Shown: one piece after another, positions 47,137 to 55,191 of the stretch
Layout: each line of letters opens with the position of its first letter
Numbering within the stretch: position 1 is the stretch's first letter
Source: Kamptonema formosum PCC 10802
Lineage (GTDB): Bacteria > Cyanobacteriota > Cyanobacteriia > Cyanobacteriales > Oscillatoriaceae
Direction of reading: 5' to 3'
DNA: 64,000 bases
NCBI RefSeq assembly: GCF_000332335.1
Contig: NZ_KB235948.1
Span: forward strand, 5,500,629 to 5,564,628
Translations under genes and position numbers: made by a program
The notes under the pieces: generated by a model
Databases searched by the model: none
Told to the model about the DNA's origin: nothing
What the model saw: only the letters and a program-made list of their open reading frames with translations

Positions 47137-48528
47137 CTAAATCAGAAAATATTCTGTAACACCGGCATCTCCCAGAGCCACTCGAACAGCAAACCGCTCG
47201 CCCGGATTCCCACTCAATTTCAATTGAATGCAGGCATCCGCACGGTTGGCTGTAACTGGCCAAACACTTTTGCCAGATTCATCCAGCAAGATAAGTTGCA
47301 GTTGGGGTGGCAAATATACTTTGTCTCCAGTTGGATACACCCGCAAGAGAATGTAAACCATTACGGCTTTTTGAATCAGCGCCACAGTTAGCGCCACCGG
47401 CTCGCCCGCCGGTTGGCCCAAGTCAATCAGCTTCGCCCTTCTCATACCGGCTGCTGGATTATCGGGGTCGATTCGCCACAAGCTCTCTGCCGCTGTCCAC
47501 AGCGTTTCCTCATCCTCAGTCGCGGACAAAACCTGAATCAGGGCATTAATCGCCTCGGAATTGCCGGTGCCGGTTTCCCCTAACTTTTGGGCAGCTTGCC
47601 GGCGCTGTGTCTCATTCCGGCTAGAAGACAGCTGGTTAATCAGGGCAGCGATTTCTTGCGAATTCCCAGGGAGAGCTTCTCCAGCACCGGCACCCTTCCT
47701 AAAGCTAAATGCCGGTTTGGCACCTTGTGCGTTCAAAAGTCCTGCAACCGTATCCCAGCCGGCTTCGACAGCCCCGTGAAACCACTGACTCAGATGCACT
47801 AAACCTCTTGTAGGGGAGGGGCTGGGGGAGAGGTTTGTCGGGAACTCTTCCGAGATTTCCCGCTCCACTTCCAAAGCCATCTCCAATATGGCATCAGTTA
47901 CCCGAATTGCCTTCAGGTAGGTGCGAGAAGCAGCCACCGGCACTTGCAAGACAGCCGCCCAGTCTTCTTCAAGCCGGTGAAACGCTTGAATTTCTGGCTG
48001 CTGTGCCGAAACTGCCCCCACTCGCAGCCCCAGGGACTCGATGTCCTCAACAGCCGGTGGCTGATCAATCAAACCGTGGTAGCAGTCTCCCACATCCAGC
48101 AGGACATCATATACATGTCGCGACAGCCGGTGCCCTACGCGGTGGGACAAGTTACAGGCTAGCACCGGCAGCACATGCCAAGTTTCGGCGAGCAAATCTT
48201 GGCCCACTCCAGAGACTTGCGAGGGAATCAATATATCCGCGTCGCTCAGCCGGTCTGTTTTCAGAGACAGCAACATCACAGAAACGATGCGCCAGTCCTC
48301 ATCTGGCTCGACTGCCGGTTCCGGTTCCTTGACAATCATCACATATCGTGGTAAAGAATCGCCATTGAGAAAAGGGCGGGCCGCATCTGGGTAAAGGCGC
48401 TGTTGCTCCTCTGGGGAAAATTCCAAAGGACTTCGCACCTGCCGGCTGATTTCCCAGATTTCCCCTGGTCGGATCTGTTCTGGGCCAACCTTTGGCAATT
48501 CCAGAGCCACTGATTCGCTGATGTCCAT
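47137..48528 (-). CDS. DUF1822 protein with HEAT-like region
   Basis: 463 aa. The N-terminal half (PEQIRPGEIWEISRQVRSPL ... RYVMIVKEPE) is a conserved cyanobacterial domain that follows DUF1822-type proteins. A helical stretch with HEAT-like repeats (EIAALINQLSSSRNETQRRQ ... about residues 315-380) comes next. The DUF1822 C-terminus has YLPPQLQLILLDESGKSVWP and SGNPGERFAVRVALGDAGVTE. Function unknown; DUF1822 genes are, as far as I know, restricted to cyanobacteria and often sit beside a sigma factor and CHAT gene. The ATG at 48528 has AGGGG seven bases upstream; the sigma gene ends 26 bp before. Confidence 0.83.
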   Translation of the reverse strand: MDISESVALELPKVGPEQIRPGEIWEISRQVRSPLEFSPEEQQRLYPDAARPFLNGDSLPRYVMIVKEPEPAVEPDEDWRIVSVMLLSLKTDRLSDADILIPSQVSGVGQDLLAETWHVLPVLACNLSHRVGHRLSRHVYDVLLDVGDCYHGLIDQPPAVEDIESLGLRVGAVSAQQPEIQAFHRLEEDWAAVLQVPVAASRTYLKAIRVTDAILEMALEVEREISEEFPTNLSPSPSPTRGLVHLSQWFHGAVEAGWDTVAGLLNAQGAKPAFSFRKGAGAGEALPGNSQEIAALINQLSSSRNETQRRQAAQKLGETGTGNSEAINALIQVLSATEDEETLWTAAESLWRIDPDNPAAGMRRAKLIDLGQPAGEPVALTVALIQKAVMVYILLRVYPTGDKVYLPPQLQLILLDESGKSVWPVTANRADACIQLKLSGNPGERFAVRVALGDAGVTEYFLI

Positions 48529-48554
48529 GTTCATACCCCTTTTGTTTTCTTGCC

Positions 48555-49235
48555 CTACCACTGTGTGTCTGAGCGCTTGCGCCCTTTTCCTCTCCCCTGG
48601 CGAATAGCCCGCACTTCTCGCTCTACCTGTTCAAGGGTCAAAAGTCCTAATTCTGCCGCCACTCGTATCGATAACTCTTGCCGGCGCTTGGCGATTTCGG
48701 GCTGCTTGACCCCCAACTCTTCTGCCAGTTGGGACTGGTCTTTTTCTTGAACTAGCCCCCGCCACAGCATCAGATAGCCTTTTTTGGGATAGCGCCGGTC
48801 AATCGTCTCAATCGCTTCTCGCGCTTTCAAGACCAAATCCCCACGCTCTACTTCATCCCACAAGTCAAAGTCGTCCGCTATGGATTCCCCCAGCGTCATG
48901 TCCGTTTCAGGGAGGTGCCGGTCGAGACTCACCAAGCGCCTTCCGCCCAGTTTTCGCTTTTCCCTGCGGACTATATCAATAATGGCATTCTGGGCGACCG
49001 CCGCTGCCCAACTGTAAAACTCTCTCGCCCCACCCTGGCGGAAACTTCCGCTTCTCGCCGCTTGTAAGACTTTCAGGTGTGCCTGCTGGGCCGCCTCTTC
49101 CCAAGGGACTGAGCCGGTCGCATGCCTGCGGGCGAGTCTGTCAACTCTCTGGAGGTGCATCGGGTGGCTCAATAGCTGCTCGCCAGCTTGGCCATCTCCC
49201 AGGAGATAGCGCTCTACCAGTTCTTCTGGGGCCAT
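48555..49235 (-). CDS. Short sigma-70 (ECF-like) sigma factor
   Basis: 226 aa. Region 2 is at about residues 20-105 (AARSGSFRQGGAREFYSWAA, then AVAQNAIIDIVRREKRKLGG, the -10 recognition helix) and region 4 at about 135-200 (YPKKGYLMLWRGLVQEKDQS, then QLAEELGVKQPEIAKRRQEL, the -35 helix-turn-helix). Regions 1 and 3 are absent, so it is of ECF layout. The frame extends to 49532, but that part is the duplicated promoter repeat read backwards; I chose the ATG at 49235, the first start before MAPEELVERYLLG. No anti-sigma factor is visible nearby. It is first in the cluster with DUF1822, DUF433 and CHAT. The divergent intergenic region has GGAAT-N17-CGTT motifs, likely its own promoters. Confidence 0.85.
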   Translation of the reverse strand: MAPEELVERYLLGDGQAGEQLLSHPMHLQRVDRLARRHATGSVPWEEAAQQAHLKVLQAARSGSFRQGGAREFYSWAAAVAQNAIIDIVRREKRKLGGRRLVSLDRHLPETDMTLGESIADDFDLWDEVERGDLVLKAREAIETIDRRYPKKGYLMLWRGLVQEKDQSQLAEELGVKQPEIAKRRQELSIRVAAELGLLTLEQVEREVRAIRQGRGKGRKRSDTQW

Positions 49236-49280
49236 ATATAAACGTACACCCTCCCACGGCGGTTGGCATTGCGGATACCA

Positions 49281-49440
49281 CTCTATTGTAGGACGGGCGA
49301 GGCCGGTGAGTGCCGCTGTGTGGCTAGGTTCCAGGGTTTGTGCCGGCTTCGCGCCGGCTGTCAGCAGACGACAGCGGCAAATTTTTTTGGGGGCTTGTGG
49401 AATATTCTGGTTTGCCTTGGCGTTGTAGAGAGTAAGGAGG
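49281..49440. repeat. Intergenic duplication, copy 1
   Basis: This stretch resembles 50210-50360 over about 150 bp, from CTATTGTAGGACGGGCGAGG through the AT-rich block to the GGAAT/CGTT core. Copy 2 follows the DUF2690 gene, so the duplication brought a promoter to the next gene. Confidence 0.75.
49399..49424 (+). promoter_or_regulatory. ECF-type promoter-like core, copy A
   Basis: GGAAT, 17 bases, CGTT, then GTAGAGAG. It reads on the plus strand toward the exported-protein genes and lies 75 bp before copy B. It shares GGAAT(A)TTCTGGTTTGCCTT with copy C. Confidence 0.6.
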
Positions 49441-49473
49441 CAAACAGAAGCGCCAAATTTTTTAGGAAATTTT

Positions 49474-49499
49474 GGAATAATCTGGTTTGCCTTAGCGTT
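49474..49499 (+). promoter_or_regulatory. ECF-type promoter-like core, copy B
   Basis: GGAAT, 17 bases, CGTT, then GTAGAGAGTGAAGGCGG. It ends 80 bp before the DUF2690-like gene at 49580. The core differs from copy A by two bases. Confidence 0.65.
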
Positions 49500-49579
49500 G
49501 TAGAGAGTGAAGGCGGCCATAACACCTCTCAAATAGCAGAAAAATAAATGCCGTCAATACCCCGAATAGGAGAAACGCG

Positions 49580-50038
49580 ATGAAATTGAAAAATGCAATT
49601 CTATTGCTTGCTGGAACCGCTTTGTTTTCCGGTATGGTGGCAGCTAGTGTTTTGGCGCAACCAGGTTGTGTTGGCAGCCAATGTAACGGACGCGACCCAC
49701 AAAGTAGTGGGTGTGCCTCGGATGCGAAAACCATAGGAGAGAACAGCACCACTTACTGGGACGGAGTAGGGCGATATACTCTCAGGGTTCAGCTCAGATA
49801 CTCACCACGCTGTCAGGCTGGTTGGATCATTGCTGACCGTGTAATGAAGGGTTCGCAATTTATCCTTCGCGATGCGAAGTCTAATAATTTGCTCCAATAC
49901 ACAGCTAATGTCAATGGACAGGTTCGCGGCGATATGTCGGGGGAGCGAAACCGAGGATTCCAGGCTTGTGTTAGCCTACCGTCAGGGCAAAATCGTCCGG
50001 GAATGTTCTGTACAAATCCTGTTCCGAACCCTTCTTAG
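49580..50038 (+). CDS. Secreted DUF2690-like protein
   Basis: 152 aa. Signal peptide MKLKNAILLLAGTALFSGMV with an AASVLAQP site (cleavage near 27). The mature part begins with the DUF2690 Cys pattern PGCVGSQCNGRDPQSSGC, then RVQLRYSPRCQAGWIIADRV, which fits the family motif with an RYS..C..AW-type stretch. DUF2690 is best known from actinobacteria, as extracytoplasmic domains. The gene follows the tandem promoter-like cores A and B and is followed by core C and the exported amidase-like gene, so both probably belong to one regulon with the adjacent sigma factor. Function unknown; it may be a small exported effector or surface protein. Confidence 0.8.
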   Translation: MKLKNAILLLAGTALFSGMVAASVLAQPGCVGSQCNGRDPQSSGCASDAKTIGENSTTYWDGVGRYTLRVQLRYSPRCQAGWIIADRVMKGSQFILRDAKSNNLLQYTANVNGQVRGDMSGERNRGFQACVSLPSGQNRPGMFCTNPVPNPS

Positions 50039-50209
50039 TCTCCTGATGTGCAATTTATCACCCACATTCCGCACCCAATACTGGCACAGTAAATCATTTT
50101 TACTGCCGTCACCATAACCGCGTTACCCACGGGTAACAAAGTTGATTGACGTGGCTCTGCCTGGGAACGAGAAACTCTCTTCCCTGGCAGTTTGTTTTGC
50201 TGATATTAA

Positions 50210-50360
50210 TCTATTGTAGGGCGGGCGAGGCCGGCGATCCAAGGTTTCTGTACCTAGATTTGGCCCATGCTGCCAGCCTCTCAGACAACAGCGGCAAATT
50301 TTTTTGGATAATTTTGGAATATTCTGGTTTGCTTTGGCGTTGTAGAGAGTGAAGGCGGCA
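50210..50360. repeat. Intergenic duplication, copy 2
   Basis: Homologous to 49281-49440, including ATTGTAGGGCGGGCGAGGCC and the block ACAGCGGCAAATTTTTTTGG before the core. Confidence 0.75.
50316..50341 (+). promoter_or_regulatory. ECF-type promoter-like core, copy C
   Basis: GGAAT, 17 bases, CGTT, then GTAGAGAGTGAAGGCGG, ending 73 bp before the ATG at 50415. Its core differs from copy A at one position (CTTTGG for CCTTGG). Confidence 0.65.
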
Positions 50361-50414
50361 AGAGCGCGTCGCCACAAGTCAAACCCTTCACAGGGATAGA
50401 TTCATGTAAGTGCC

Positions 50415-51971
50415 ATGACTGACTATTCTCTCACAGAGTCCCGGAACGATCTGGCTCCATCTGTCACCCCCTACTCCACCGATTTAGGTGCGAGTTTACA
50501 GCCGACTGACTTGATTACTCCCAACTCATTCCTCCAAAGTCTCCCTACAGGGAGTGCCGGTCAAAATGCAATTAACATCGATCCTTGGGTATTGAGCATC
50601 GACGACAGTCTCATTCTGCTTGACACGCCGTTCGTACCCCACAAGGTTCAGGAATTGACACTGGGCACCGGCAACAGCACAACTCTGCCTGACACATCAA
50701 CTGTAGATCCGCTCACAGGTCAGACACTATCTGATGGAACGGAAAGTCATTTGTCCTTTTACCCAACTGTGAGTCAAGCTCTGCAATCGGCTCACGGTTA
50801 TCTCAAGGCGTTGGCGACTGACCCCAATTTCAGTGCCAAGATGAATCTGGCTTTCGGCAATAATTATAATGCCGAAGTAGCTAACAACCTAGTTCAAAAA
50901 TTTGCCAAAGGCGAGTTTAGTGCGCTGCCAGCAATTGAGATTCTTCCATCAGCCGCCATTAATGAAGCTAAGGGCGCTTTCGCCGCTGTGACCAACACTA
51001 TTTATCTATCCAGGGAGTTTGTCACCCAAAATGCTTCCAACTCACAGGAGATCGTCTCGGTGCTGCTCGAAGAAATTGGGCACTACATAGACTCACGGAT
51101 AAATACCTCAGACGCATTAGGAGATGAGGGTGAGCGTTTCTCAGCTTTAGTACGTGGTGCCTCCTTGAATCTGGCAACTTTCTGGGAAGATGATTCGGCA
51201 ACTATCTCCCTAGGTAACCGAGAGGTAGAAATTGAGCAGGCGTCATACAACAGAGATGCTGCGGTCAGCTACGCTCGCCAATATGCGCTGAACTACCAAA
51301 ATAATTCAAGCTATGGTACATACTACCCTGGAACCGATCTAGGCGGGGGAGATTGTGCGAATTTTGTATCTAAGTGCTTGAAGGCAGCGGGATTGTTGAG
51401 TCAGTCAATCCCCGGAGTCGTCAACTTAGTCGATACTTTGGAAAAGGGAGGACTTGCCACAAGAGTTTACTCGATTAACGATCTTAAACCAGGAGATGTT
51501 ATTACCTACGATATTCGCACTAATGGGACACCCTACGATCACACCGCCATCTATTTGGGGAATGGAAAAGTGGCATCCCACACCACTGATCGGCTTGATG
51601 TCGGTTGGACTCTTGGGCAGCCCGAAAGTCTAATCCGCTTTTTCCGAATTAATGAGGCAAGCGGAGGAGGGGGCACCCGCGAGTTTCAGAGCTTTACTGG
51701 CTACGTTGACAGTAACCCAGATACCCGATCGAACGGTGGCATCAACATCCGTTCCGGTCCTGGTTCTGGTTACGCAGTCATAGGCAAACTTAGCATTAAC
51801 AGCAGCGTCAACTTTGTGGAAATCGAGCGTTCTGGAACCAACCACTACGATTATCTAAGTAAGCAGTATAATGACGATTGGTACAGAATTGCTGGAACAA
51901 CAAATCAGTGGGTTAGTGGTGCCCACATAACAACCCCGCTAGAGATTAGTCAAAGAGGGCGTTACGGTTGA
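50415..51971 (+). CDS. Exported-type protein: metalloprotease-like segment, amidase (Amidase_6-type) domain, SH3-like tail
   Basis: 518 aa. Residues 1-130 are Ser/Thr-rich, without a typical signal peptide, as in large cyanobacterial exoproteins. At about 215-245 a LLEEIGHYIDSRINTSDALG block resembles the zinc-motif region of exoprotein-associated proteases, but with E in place of the first His (EEIGH). The amidase-like domain runs about 275-415: YNRDAAVSYARQYALNYQNN, the catalytic Cys in GGGDCANFVSKCLKAAG, and His in PYDHTAIYLG. An SH3b-like cell-wall domain ends the protein (INIRSGPGSGYAVIGKL). It is probably a wall-acting peptidase or toxin delivered outside. Core C is 73 bp upstream. No clear Shine-Dalgarno sequence. 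Confidence 0.8.
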   Translation: MTDYSLTESRNDLAPSVTPYSTDLGASLQPTDLITPNSFLQSLPTGSAGQNAINIDPWVLSIDDSLILLDTPFVPHKVQELTLGTGNSTTLPDTSTVDPLTGQTLSDGTESHLSFYPTVSQALQSAHGYLKALATDPNFSAKMNLAFGNNYNAEVANNLVQKFAKGEFSALPAIEILPSAAINEAKGAFAAVTNTIYLSREFVTQNASNSQEIVSVLLEEIGHYIDSRINTSDALGDEGERFSALVRGASLNLATFWEDDSATISLGNREVEIEQASYNRDAAVSYARQYALNYQNNSSYGTYYPGTDLGGGDCANFVSKCLKAAGLLSQSIPGVVNLVDTLEKGGLATRVYSINDLKPGDVITYDIRTNGTPYDHTAIYLGNGKVASHTTDRLDVGWTLGQPESLIRFFRINEASGGGGTREFQSFTGYVDSNPDTRSNGGINIRSGPGSGYAVIGKLSINSSVNFVEIERSGTNHYDYLSKQYNDDWYRIAGTTNQWVSGAHITTPLEISQRGRYG

Positions 51972-52107
51972 TGGCGATCTAAGTCGGTGGGGTGGGCATT
52001 GCCCGCCCTACTACTTTTTGATTGAAAATTTGTCTGAAATATACATGTCCTGCCCTACTCACAAGTTCCCAAGCCAGCCACAGACCTTTCCTGGCAAGCC
52101 CTTCCCC

Positions 52108-52515
52108 CTATTCTACCAGCAACCAATTCTCCACCGGCACCCCCGGAACCCTCAGCATATCCGAATCATTCGACACCAGAACCAACCCCCGCGTTATCGC
52201 CGTCGCCGCAATCAAAATATCCGCATCTTGTATCGGTCTGCCCCTTCGTTTTAAATCCGCATGGATTTCGCAAGCTCTCTCAATAATTTCCAGGTCATCC
52301 AGGAATAAAAGTGTAACCCTTCGGCAAAACCTGTCAAATTCAGACATTTGCCTGGTAGCACCGGCAGACAAAAGTCCCCTCTTCACCTCATAGTAGCTGA
52401 CGCAGCTGATAAACACTTCTTCTCCCTGAAGCTCCACCCGCCGCAATTTCTCTCGTATTATTTCATTCTTCTTCAATTGCGCCGAGATGATATTCGTATC
52501 CAGCAGATAGCCCAT
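52108..52515 (-). CDS. PIN-domain toxin (VapC-type)
   Basis: 135 aa PIN ribonuclease fold. The four acidic positions are present: Asp in YLLDTNIIS (residue 5), Glu in SYYEVKRG, Asp in IQDADILIAA and Asp in SNDSDMLR. VapC toxins cleave tRNA or rRNA, but the target cannot be told from sequence. The ATG at 52515 is 8 bp after the antitoxin stop; a GTG overlapping that stop (52524) is an alternative start. It is coupled with the preceding antitoxin-like gene. Confidence 0.88.
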   Translation of the reverse strand: MGYLLDTNIISAQLKKNEIIREKLRRVELQGEEVFISCVSYYEVKRGLLSAGATRQMSEFDRFCRRVTLLFLDDLEIIERACEIHADLKRRGRPIQDADILIAATAITRGLVLVSNDSDMLRVPGVPVENWLLVE

Positions 52516-52523
52516 TGCCAACA

Positions 52524-52817
52524 CTATCTCCCTTCCACAGCTGCATCGAACATTTCCATTTGCTCTGGGGTTAGGTCATTTAACATCCCAGACGTAGCCT
52601 CTACCATCATCACCCCGTCAACCCTTTTTGTCAGTTGCTCATCCTCCAGAGATAGAAGTTCTTCTGGAGACACCTCCTCTAACAGGTGAGAGAAAATTTG
52701 CATGAGTTCATCTTTGTTCAATTTTTCCTGGAATAACTTCTCGCTTTGCAACAAACTGTCAACAATCCCCGATATGCGGGATAAAACAGCATCCTTGCTC
52801 ACAGCAACTTCAGCCAT
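52524..52817 (-). CDS. Putative antitoxin of the PIN toxin
   Basis: 97 aa, acidic and helical, no named family recognised. Residues 30-60 (LFQEKLNKDELMQIFSHLLE) and 70-95 suggest two helical segments; there is no obvious DNA-binding domain. It is assigned as antitoxin by its position directly upstream, with its stop overlapping the toxin's possible GTG start. The ATG begins MAEVAVSK. It may be a non-canonical antitoxin family. Confidence 0.7.
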   Translation of the reverse strand: MAEVAVSKDAVLSRISGIVDSLLQSEKLFQEKLNKDELMQIFSHLLEEVSPEELLSLEDEQLTKRVDGVMMVEATSGMLNDLTPEQMEMFDAAVEGR

Positions 52818-52846
52818 AACATCCTCCCAATTCTTAAGTTAAAATA

Positions 52847-52878
52847 AAAGAGGCTCCCTCTAACCGGCGAGCCTCTTT
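52847..52878 (-). terminator. Rho-independent terminator of tktA
   Basis: 10-bp arms AAAGAGGCTC / GAGCCTCTTT with a 12-base loop, followed on the minus strand by TTATTTTA. It lies about 80 bp after the tktA stop. Confidence 0.75.
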
Positions 52879-52955
52879 CATTATAACCTATACTTTTTCA
52901 ACCGCTCTTCCCCCCTCCCCGCGTGCGGGGAGAGGGGTAAGGGGGGTGGGGTTCT

Positions 52956-54971
52956 TTAACCCAACAGCGCCTGAGCCTTAGCTAGCACATTATCCACCGT
53001 GTAGCCAAACTTCTCCAGAGCGACATTACCGGGAGCCGAAACGCCAAAACGATCGATGCTGATCGACGCGCCCTCACCGCCCAAATACCGGCACCAGCCA
53101 AAGCTAGAACCGGCTTCCACAGCCAGCCGCTTCGTAACAGCCTTAGGCAGCACAGATTCGCGATAAGCTTCATCTTGCTCGTCAAACAGCTCCCAGCAAG
53201 GCATCGAAACAACGCGAACCTTCTTACCCTCAGCGCGCAACTTGTCAGCCGCACTGACACACAGATGGAGTTCGCCACCCGTACCAATCAGAATGATATC
53301 AGGCGTGCCCTCGCTATCCGACAGGATGTAAGCGCCCTTAGCGACACCCTCAATAGAACTGCCGGCTAAATTCGGCAAGTTTTGCCGCGACAGCGCCAGC
53401 AGCGTCGGGCGAGTGCGGTTTTCAATCCCCACCTTATAAGAGCCAGAAGTTTCATTCCCGTCAGCTGGGCGAATCACCAGCAAATCAGGAATAACCCGCA
53501 GAGAGGCGATCGTTTCCACCGGCTGGTGAGTCGGACCGTCTTCACCCAGCGCGATCGAGTCGTGAGTCATCACATAAATCACACCGGCTTCCGACAGCGC
53601 AGACAGCCGGATAGCGCCCCGCATGTAATCCGCAAACACCAAGAACGTCGCACAGTAGGGAACCAACCCGCCGTGCAGGGCCATCCCGTTAGCAATCGCC
53701 CCCATACCGTGCTCGCGCACCCCAAAGCGCAGGTTGCGCTCGCCATACTGACCCTTTTGGAAGTCCTTAAACTTCTTCAAATAAGTCATATTAGAAGGAG
53801 CCAAGTCAGCCGAACCGCCAATCAGCTCGGGAATCACATCCGCCAGAGCGTTCAAGCACTTGCCAGAATGGTTGCGAGTGGCATCGCCCTTATCTGCCGG
53901 CGTGTAAGTAGGCAGAACCTTCTCCCAGCCTTCCGGCAACTTGCCGGCAATTAGCCGCTCCAGCTCAGCCGCTTCGGCGGCGTACTCAGCCTTGTACTTG
54001 TCGAAAGCCTCATTCCACTCTCCCTCCCACTGAGCGCCGCGCTCGACTGCCTTGCGGAAGTGGTTGAGAGCGTCTTGGGGAACCACGAACGGCTCGTACT
54101 CCCAGCCGAGGAACTCGCGAGTGGCCTTCACTTCATCCCCACCCAGGGCTGCGCCGTGGACGCCGTGAGTGTCCCTTTTATTGGGAGAGCCGAAACCGAT
54201 AATGGTGCGGACTTTAATTAACGATGGCTTGTCGGTCACCTGCTTGGCTTCTTCAATCGCCTTGTGAACCGCATCCAGGTTGGTATCCTCGTCGAGATTA
54301 GTGTTGTCTACGGTGATCACGTGCCAGCCGTAGGCTTCAAAGCGCTTGCCCACATCTTCGGTGAAGGACAGATCCGTGTGTCCGTCAATCGAGATGTGGT
54401 TGTCGTCGTAGAGGGCAATCAGCTTGCCAAGTCCCAAGTGGCCCGCCAGGGAGCAAGCTTCACCAGAGACGCCTTCCATTTGGCAGCCATCGCCCAGAAT
54501 CACATAAGTGTAGTGGTCGATGAGGTTGTAACCGGGCTTGTTAAACTTGGCAGCCAGGTGAGCTTCTGCCATTGCCAAACCGACGGCATTGGAAATCCCC
54601 TGGCCCAGGGGGCCGGTGGTCACTTCCACCCCTGCAGTCACGAAGTTTTCCGGGTGACCGGGGGTTTTCGACTCCCACTGGCGGAATTGCTTGATGTCCT
54701 CGATAGTCACGCTGTCGTAGCCGGTGAGGTGGAGCAGAGCGTACTGCAGCATGCAGCCGTGACCGGCAGACAGGACAAAACGATCGCGGTTGAACCACTT
54801 GGGATTTTTGGGGTTAAACCGCATAAACCGATCCCAGAGGACAAACGCCATCGGAGCAGCGCCCATCGGCAGACCGGGGTGACCGGACTTTGCCTTCTCT
54901 ACGGCGTCAATCGCCAGAAAGCGGATGGAGTTGATGCAGAGTTGTTCGAGTGATTGGGTGGCAACAGGCAT
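52956..54971 (-). CDS. tktA: Transketolase
   Basis: 671 aa. Moves two-carbon ketol groups in the Calvin cycle and the pentose phosphate pathway with thiamine diphosphate, in the cytoplasm. The cofactor motif [20 protein letters not shown] (GDG to N about 28 residues on, in [10 protein letters not shown]) is at about residues 156-190. [12 protein letters not shown] and the His-rich [10 protein letters not shown] (Tkt catalytic loop) are intact, as is the pyrimidine-binding domain near 410-440. Length is normal. The ATG at 54971 starts the family N-terminus. In cyanobacteria tktA often lies with acpP-fabF, as here; the gap to fabF is 220 bp with its own start region. Confidence 0.97.
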   Translation of the reverse strand: MPVATQSLEQLCINSIRFLAIDAVEKAKSGHPGLPMGAAPMAFVLWDRFMRFNPKNPKWFNRDRFVLSAGHGCMLQYALLHLTGYDSVTIEDIKQFRQWESKTPGHPENFVTAGVEVTTGPLGQGISNAVGLAMAEAHLAAKFNKPGYNLIDHYTYVILGDGCQMEGVSGEACSLAGHLGLGKLIALYDDNHISIDGHTDLSFTEDVGKRFEAYGWHVITVDNTNLDEDTNLDAVHKAIEEAKQVTDKPSLIKVRTIIGFGSPNKRDTHGVHGAALGGDEVKATREFLGWEYEPFVVPQDALNHFRKAVERGAQWEGEWNEAFDKYKAEYAAEAAELERLIAGKLPEGWEKVLPTYTPADKGDATRNHSGKCLNALADVIPELIGGSADLAPSNMTYLKKFKDFQKGQYGERNLRFGVREHGMGAIANGMALHGGLVPYCATFLVFADYMRGAIRLSALSEAGVIYVMTHDSIALGEDGPTHQPVETIASLRVIPDLLVIRPADGNETSGSYKVGIENRTRPTLLALSRQNLPNLAGSSIEGVAKGAYILSDSEGTPDIILIGTGGELHLCVSAADKLRAEGKKVRVVSMPCWELFDEQDEAYRESVLPKAVTKRLAVEAGSSFGWCRYLGGEGASISIDRFGVSAPGNVALEKFGYTVDNVLAKAQALLG

Positions 54972-55191
54972 TTTTCGTTATCTTGTGTGAGCAACGGTGG
55001 CTGGATGGAATCAGCTTCGGTTTCAGCGCTCTGGAATCGCCCTAAAACGTTAACTCCCATCATCCCATTACCGGGATAGATGGGCAAGAATTTCTCATCG
55101 GGACTGGAGAATGGGGAATCGGGCATGGCGCATGGCGCATGGGGCATGGGGCATTAGCAATTTCCCCCGCTCCCCCGCTCCCCCGCTCCTT

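Larger units (their letters stand above)
50039..50414. other. Intergenic region with duplicated promoter segment
   Basis: No gene. It holds the second copy of the intergenic duplication (about 50210-50360) with core C at 50316-50341. Near 50152-50172, GGCTCTGCCTGGGAACGAGA is a fragment of the double-palindrome repeat. Confidence 0.7.

Noticed and set aside
49236-49532. N-terminal extension of the sigma factor
   Set aside because: It reads through the duplicated promoter block; the repeated TLYNAKANQ peptide is a product of the DNA repeat.
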